Assembly (NCBI GenBank): GCA_045596625.1
Contig: JAZOCU010000039.1
Coordinates: 1-64,000 of the forward strand
Direction: 5' to 3'
Source: Firm-04 sp045596625
GTDB taxonomy: Bacteria; Bacillota; Clostridia; Oscillospirales; Ruminococcaceae
DNA length: 64,000 bases
Below the pieces are notes generated by a model. That model was not told the origin of the DNA. It saw nothing but the letters and a program-made list of their open reading frames with translations, and searched no databases. Position 1 is the stretch's first letter; the number at the start of each line of letters is the position of its first letter. Made by a program: the position numbers and the translations under genes. Below are positions 60,729 to 64,000 of the stretch, one piece after another.

Positions 60729-61571
60729 TCATTGATTTGTCAGCTTCTCACAGAGAGCCTGCAAGTCCTCACGATTATAAAACTCAAGAGTCAGTGTACC
60801 GGTTTTCTTCTTGGAATGCACTTGAACTCTTCTTCCCAATAAGTCGCCCAACGTGATCTCCATCTCCTCGAAGAAGATCTCATCAGCCGTTTTCTGACGA
60901 GGCGCACTGGGCGCAGCACTTTGCTTCTGGGCGATCTGCTCGATCTCCCGCACCGTAATTCTGCCGTCGGCAGCACGTCTTGCACATTCCAGAAGCAATG
61001 CCTCATCCTTGATCGCAGCCAGCGCCTTGGCATGGCCTACAGTAATGGAACCATTCTCCAGATAATCCTGCACAATGGCGGGCAGATTCAGCAGCCGGAG
61101 ACTGTTTGCCACCGCAGAACGGGAGCGTCCTACGGTTTTCGCAACATCCTCCTGAGTCATATGATACTGCTGCATGAGCGTCTGATATCCCAAGGCTTCT
61201 TCAATCGGATTCAGATTTTCACGCTGCAGGTTTTCGATCAAAGCGATTTGATAGACCTCATGATCGGTGAGATCACGGATAATGACCGGAACATCCGTCA
61301 GTCCGATGCGCTTGGCGGCACGCCAACGGCGTTCCCCTGCTACGATCTGATAGCGGCCATCCTCCAACGGCCGAACAACGATCGGCTGCAGCATACCGTG
61401 CTGTTGAATAGATTGCGCCAACTCGGTAATGGCTTCATCATCGAACTTTTTACGGGGCTGTGTGCGATTCTGCTCCAGATCGGAAACCCGGAGTGTTTGT
61501 ACACTTTGCAGATCGGCAGCATTCTCTTGAAACAGAGAATCCAGACCGGTTCCTAAACCACCTCTTGCCAT
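60729..61571 (-). CDS. parB: Chromosome partitioning protein ParB (Spo0J-like)
   Basis: 280 residues. N-terminal CTPase/ParB domain with IVAGERRWRAAKRIG and ALIENLQRENLNPIEEALGY, the helix-turn-helix (MTQEDVAKTVGRSRSAVANS) and a C-terminal dimerisation region with VQVHSKKKTGTLTLEFYN. Binds parS near the origin and drives chromosome segregation with ParA. No parS site is visible in the window. Confidence 0.94.
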   Translation of the reverse strand: MARGGLGTGLDSLFQENAADLQSVQTLRVSDLEQNRTQPRKKFDDEAITELAQSIQQHGMLQPIVVRPLEDGRYQIVAGERRWRAAKRIGLTDVPVIIRDLTDHEVYQIALIENLQRENLNPIEEALGYQTLMQQYHMTQEDVAKTVGRSRSAVANSLRLLNLPAIVQDYLENGSITVGHAKALAAIKDEALLLECARRAADGRITVREIEQIAQKQSAAPSAPRQKTADEIFFEEMEITLGDLLGRRVQVHSKKKTGTLTLEFYNREDLQALCEKLTNQ

Positions 61572-61579
61572 ACCAATGC

Positions 61580-62386
61580 CTACTTTCTGTGAAATATGGA
61601 ATGCTTACGTTGGGTTTCGACCACCAGAGGTTCTTTTAACAATTCATGTCCCAGCAGCTCATAAGCTTCGGCACCCTTGGAAAACTTATCGTAATAGTGA
61701 ATGGGCTTGCCATGACTGGGCGCTTCGGACAAGCGGACATTCCGCGGGATTTTGGTTTCCAGCACCAATCCCGGAAAATATTTCTCTACCTCGGCAACCA
61801 CCTGCAATGAAAGATTGAGACGAGCATCAAACATGGTGAACAGAATGCCCTCGATTTTCAATGCGGGATTGTATTTGCTTTTTACGATCTTTATGGTCTC
61901 GGAAAGCTGAGACAGGCCCTCCAGCGACAAAAACTCCGCAGTCATGGGGATCAGTACGGAATCGGCAGCCACAAGACTGTTCAGCGTGATCAGACTCAGC
62001 GAAGGCGGACAGTCGATAATAATAAAATCATAATCGGTACGGCAAGTCATCAGCTGCATTTTCAGCCGGCTCATACGGTTGTCCAGCTCGATCAGTTCGA
62101 TTTCGGCACCTGCCAATGCAGATACCGCAGGAATCAACTGTACATTTTCATATCCGGTATCCACGATTGCTTCCTGGATGCGCACCTTACCGGTCAGCAC
62201 ATCGTAGCAGGAGCAGGGCAGATTCTTTTTGCGAACAGAAAATCCGGTCGTGGTATTGCCCTGTGCATCGGTATCAATGCAGAGCACACGCTTGCCCCGC
62301 ATACCCAAATAGGCTGAGAGGCTGACAACGGTTGTTGATTTCCCGACGCCGCCTTTTTGGTTTGCCACTGCGATAATCTTCGCCAT
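61580..62386 (-). CDS. parA: Chromosome partitioning ATPase ParA (Soj-like)
   Basis: 268 residues from the ATG at 62386 (AAAGGAGG upstream); an in-frame ATG at 62446 lies upstream of the promoter. Deviant Walker A VANQKGGVGKSTT, DTDAQGN, and DYDFIIIDCPPSL (Walker B). 8 nt before parB. Confidence 0.95.
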   Translation of the reverse strand: MAKIIAVANQKGGVGKSTTVVSLSAYLGMRGKRVLCIDTDAQGNTTTGFSVRKKNLPCSCYDVLTGKVRIQEAIVDTGYENVQLIPAVSALAGAEIELIELDNRMSRLKMQLMTCRTDYDFIIIDCPPSLSLITLNSLVAADSVLIPMTAEFLSLEGLSQLSETIKIVKSKYNPALKIEGILFTMFDARLNLSLQVVAEVEKYFPGLVLETKIPRNVRLSEAPSHGKPIHYYDKFSKGAEAYELLGHELLKEPLVVETQRKHSIFHRK

Positions 62387-62411
62387 GCTGTCGCCTCCTT
62401 TAATTCCTATC

Positions 62412-62440
62412 ATTATAGCACATTCATATGCAATTGTAAA
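62412..62440 (-). promoter_or_regulatory. Sigma-A promoter of parA-parB-guaB
   Basis: Minus strand: TTTACA (62440-62435), 17 nt, TATAAT (62417-62412), extended -10 TGC. Confidence 0.75.
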
Positions 62441-62604
62441 GTGCATTTTGCAAATTCGGCAAAGTGCAAATAGTTCTCGGCAGGTTTTGCAAATTTTCCG
62501 GCATATGCCTGCAAATCAGACGCAATCTTACGTAAAATCAGCAAAAATTGATTTGTGAGATTGAATGAACTGCAAAAGGAAATATAAAAAACGGCAGAAA
62601 GGGA

Positions 62605-62633
62605 TTGACAAATCACAACAGATGTGTTATAAT
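62605..62633 (+). promoter_or_regulatory. Promoter of tRNA-Leu
   Basis: TTGACA (62605-62610), 17 nt, TATAAT (62628-62633): perfect consensus hexamers 10 nt before the tRNA. Confidence 0.9.
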
Positions 62634-62642
62634 ATTCGTCGA

Positions 62643-62729
62643 GCCGATGTGATGGAATTGGCAGACGTGACGGACTCAAAATCCGTTGGTAGCGATACCG
62701 TGCGGGTTCAAGTCCCGCCATCGGCACCA
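62643..62729 (+). tRNA. tRNA-Leu (CAA)
   Basis: Acceptor arm GCCGATG (62643-62649) pairs with CATCGGC (62719-62725), discriminator A, CCA encoded (62727-62729). Anticodon stem ACGGA/TCCGT encloses CTCAAAA, giving anticodon CAA for UUG. A long class II variable arm and a T-arm GCGGGTTCAAGTCCCGC are present. Confidence 0.95.
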
Positions 62730-62737
62730 AAGCATAC

Positions 62738-62766
62738 AATGCCCCTTATTCAAAAGGGGCATTTTT
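62738..62766 (+). terminator. Terminator of tRNA-Leu
   Basis: Stem AATGCCCCTT / AAGGGGCATT with a 5-nt loop, then T4. Confidence 0.85.
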
Positions 62767-62815
62767 CCTATATGCCGCATGATGTATTGCAGGTGTCCTT
62801 GAGGAGGCTATCCCA

Positions 62816-62968
62816 ATGAAAAATCGTGAGCAAAGGCGTGCAGACGCCAGAAGAAAAACAATGGCACCGAAATCCGCTGACAAGAAGAAAAAAGTGCTGC
62901 GTATTATCGTGTTGACAGTTGTGGCGGTCATGGCTTTGGGTGTGATTCTGATGCCGTTCTGGATGTAA
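62816..62968 (+). CDS. 50-residue basic single-pass membrane protein
   Basis: A strong RBS GAGGAGG (62801-62807) lies 8 nt before the ATG. A positively charged N-terminal half (MKNREQRRADARRKTMAPKS, ADKKKK) is followed by one helix (about 27-47, VLRIIVLTVVAVMALGVILM). Ends MPFWM. Followed by its own terminator, so it is very likely a real small gene. Function unknown. Confidence 0.7.
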   Translation: MKNREQRRADARRKTMAPKSADKKKKVLRIIVLTVVAVMALGVILMPFWM

Positions 62969-63002
62969 TCCGGATACCGTTTCAAATGATCGAATACAAA
63001 GC

Positions 63003-63036
63003 AAAGCCGGTGTCTTGGAGGATACCGGCTTTTTTG
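63003..63036 (+). terminator. Terminator after the small membrane protein
   Basis: Stem AAGCCGGT / ACCGGCTT, partly extended inward, then T6. It lies just before radA. Confidence 0.85.
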
Positions 63037-63052
63037 ATAGGAGAAATCGTAT

Positions 63053-64000
63053 ATGGCTAAATCAAAAATCCGTTATGAATGTACTGCTTGCGGCGCGGAG
63101 TATCCGAAATGGAACGGCAGATGCTTGAGCTGCGGTGCATGGAATGCGATTGAAGAACAGCTTCCGGCAGTGAGCTCGACAGGCAGCGGCGCAGCACGGC
63201 AATCACTGTCAGTTTCGGCACAGATCCGTGAGCTTGCTGAGATCGGCACCAACGATGACATTCGCTATGATACCGGCATCGGCGAACTGAATCGCGTTTT
63301 GGGCGGCGGATTGGTCAAAGGCTCAGTTGTGCTGCTGGGCGGCGAACCGGGCATCGGCAAAAGCACGCTGCTGCTGCAAATTTGTCAGTTCATGGGGGAA
63401 GCTCACTCTATTTTATATGTATCGGGCGAAGAATCGGCAAGGCAGATCAAGCTGCGTGCGCAGCGGCTGCATGTAGACAGCGAAAGCCTCTATCTGCTGA
63501 CAGTGACCGATGTAGAAGCCATATGTGATACCATTGCAGAATCCGAGCCGGATGTCGTGATCATTGACTCGATCCAGACACTGCATCTTTCCTCACTGAA
63601 TTCCGGTGCAGGCTCAGTGCCGCAGGTCAGAGAATGCACCAATCTGCTGCTGCATACTGCAAAAGCAAAGGAAATCCCGATTTTTCTGGTCGGTCATGTG
63701 ACAAAGGAAGGCTCGATCGCCGGCCCAAAAGTTATGGAGCATATTGTCGATGCCGTACTGATTTTCGAGGGTGACCGCTATCAGAGTTGCCGTATCTTGC
63801 GTGCAGTCAAAAATCGTTTTGGATCTACCAATGAAATCGGCGTGTTTGAAATGTCCGATCGTGGCTTGCAGGAGGTAGAGAATCCGTCTGCCATGCTGCT
63901 GGAAGGCAGACCCTTGGGCGTTTCCGGCACCTGTGTCTGCTGTATGATGGAGGGCAGCCGTCCGATCCTGGCTGAGATCCAGGCACTGGTTTCCAAAAGC
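63053..64000 (+). CDS. radA: DNA repair protein RadA (Sms), partial at right edge
   Basis: 316 codons visible, frame open at the end. ATG at 63053 after AGGAGA. N-terminal zinc finger (CTACGAEYPKWNGRCLSCGA), Walker A GGEPGIGKSTLL, Walker B VVIIDSIQTL, and the RadA motif KNRFGSTNEIGVFEM. The missing C-terminus would carry the Lon-like domain. Processes branched recombination intermediates. No obvious own promoter between the terminator and the start. Confidence 0.95.
   Translation, partial: MAKSKIRYECTACGAEYPKWNGRCLSCGAWNAIEEQLPAVSSTGSGAARQSLSVSAQIRELAEIGTNDDIRYDTGIGELNRVLGGGLVKGSVVLLGGEPGIGKSTLLLQICQFMGEAHSILYVSGEESARQIKLRAQRLHVDSESLYLLTVTDVEAICDTIAESEPDVVIIDSIQTLHLSSLNSGAGSVPQVRECTNLLLHTAKAKEIPIFLVGHVTKEGSIAGPKVMEHIVDAVLIFEGDRYQSCRILRAVKNRFGSTNEIGVFEMSDRGLQEVENPSAMLLEGRPLGVSGTCVCCMMEGSRPILAEIQALVSKS

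Noticed and set aside
59237..62640. Chromosome origin next to parAB
   Set aside because: No DnaA-box cluster (TTATCCACA), parS palindrome, dnaA, rpmH or gidA-type neighbours could be found in the window.

Overview
The window comes from a cellulosome-producing Ruminococcus (Clostridia, Oscillospirales). The evidence is cohesin and dockerin modules joined by Thr/Pro linkers, a dockerin-bearing GH5 cellulase, a cytoplasmic GH94 cellobiose phosphorylase, Clostridia-type promoters with 17-nt spacers, GAAAGGAG-type ribosome binding sites and clostridial versions of the purine genes. The scaffoldin order resembles the sca locus of R. flavefaciens and R. champanellensis. Species assignment is inference.

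Layout. 1-5.8 kb (minus strand): a scaffoldin operon read scaC-like, scaA-like, scaB-like. It starts from a strong promoter about 280 bp upstream, with a hairpin-rich leader, and the scaB-like gene runs off the left edge. 6-7.3 kb: a CapA-like lipoprotein. 7.4-10.9 kb: a GerA-type spore germinant receptor operon behind a sigma-G-like promoter. 10.9-16.6 kb: a cytoplasmic GH2 enzyme, a GT2 glycosyltransferase, a probable preQ1-I riboswitch with queT, and a WG-repeat protein. 16.6-24.6 kb: eight purine biosynthesis genes (purE, purC, purF-like, purM, purN, IMP cyclohydrolase, AICAR formyltransferase, purD). 24.7-29.4 kb: a membrane protein, uvrC, manA and glk. 29.4-30.9 kb: a lone serine recombinase on the minus strand. 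31-37.8 kb: GH94, an LRAT/NlpC-like protein, an ECF sigma factor with a membrane beta-propeller partner, and spoVAC with a second sigma-G-like promoter. 37.9-46.4 kb: a membrane lipase, a VanY-type carboxypeptidase, the GH5-dockerin cellulase, asnB, a PyrB with a fused zinc module, and acpP. 46.7-52.5 kb: a dockerin protein with a zinc ribbon, a small membrane protein with an XRE regulator, and pyruvate:ferredoxin oxidoreductase. 52.8-55.7 kb: a candidate Fur-controlled small RNA, two membrane proteins and a MATE transporter. 56-64 kb: an EF-G-like GTPase with altered catalytic motifs, a degenerate CpsB-like PHP protein, parA-parB-guaB, tRNA-Leu(CAA), a 50-residue membrane protein and radA (runs off the right edge).

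How it works together. Scaffoldins and the GH5 enzyme act on cellulose outside the cell. Cellobiose phosphorylase, glucokinase and phosphomannose isomerase then process imported sugars, and PFOR ferments the pyruvate. The ger operon and spoVAC share a near-identical promoter motif, suggesting a sporulation/germination programme in a group usually described as non-sporing.

The strongest candidates for new biology are the Fur-box/anti-Shine-Dalgarno RNA near 52.85 kb, the structured leader of the scaffoldin operon, the dockerin protein with an N-terminal double-CxxC module, and several proteins whose canonical catalytic residues are replaced (PurF-like, EF-G-like, CpsB-like).
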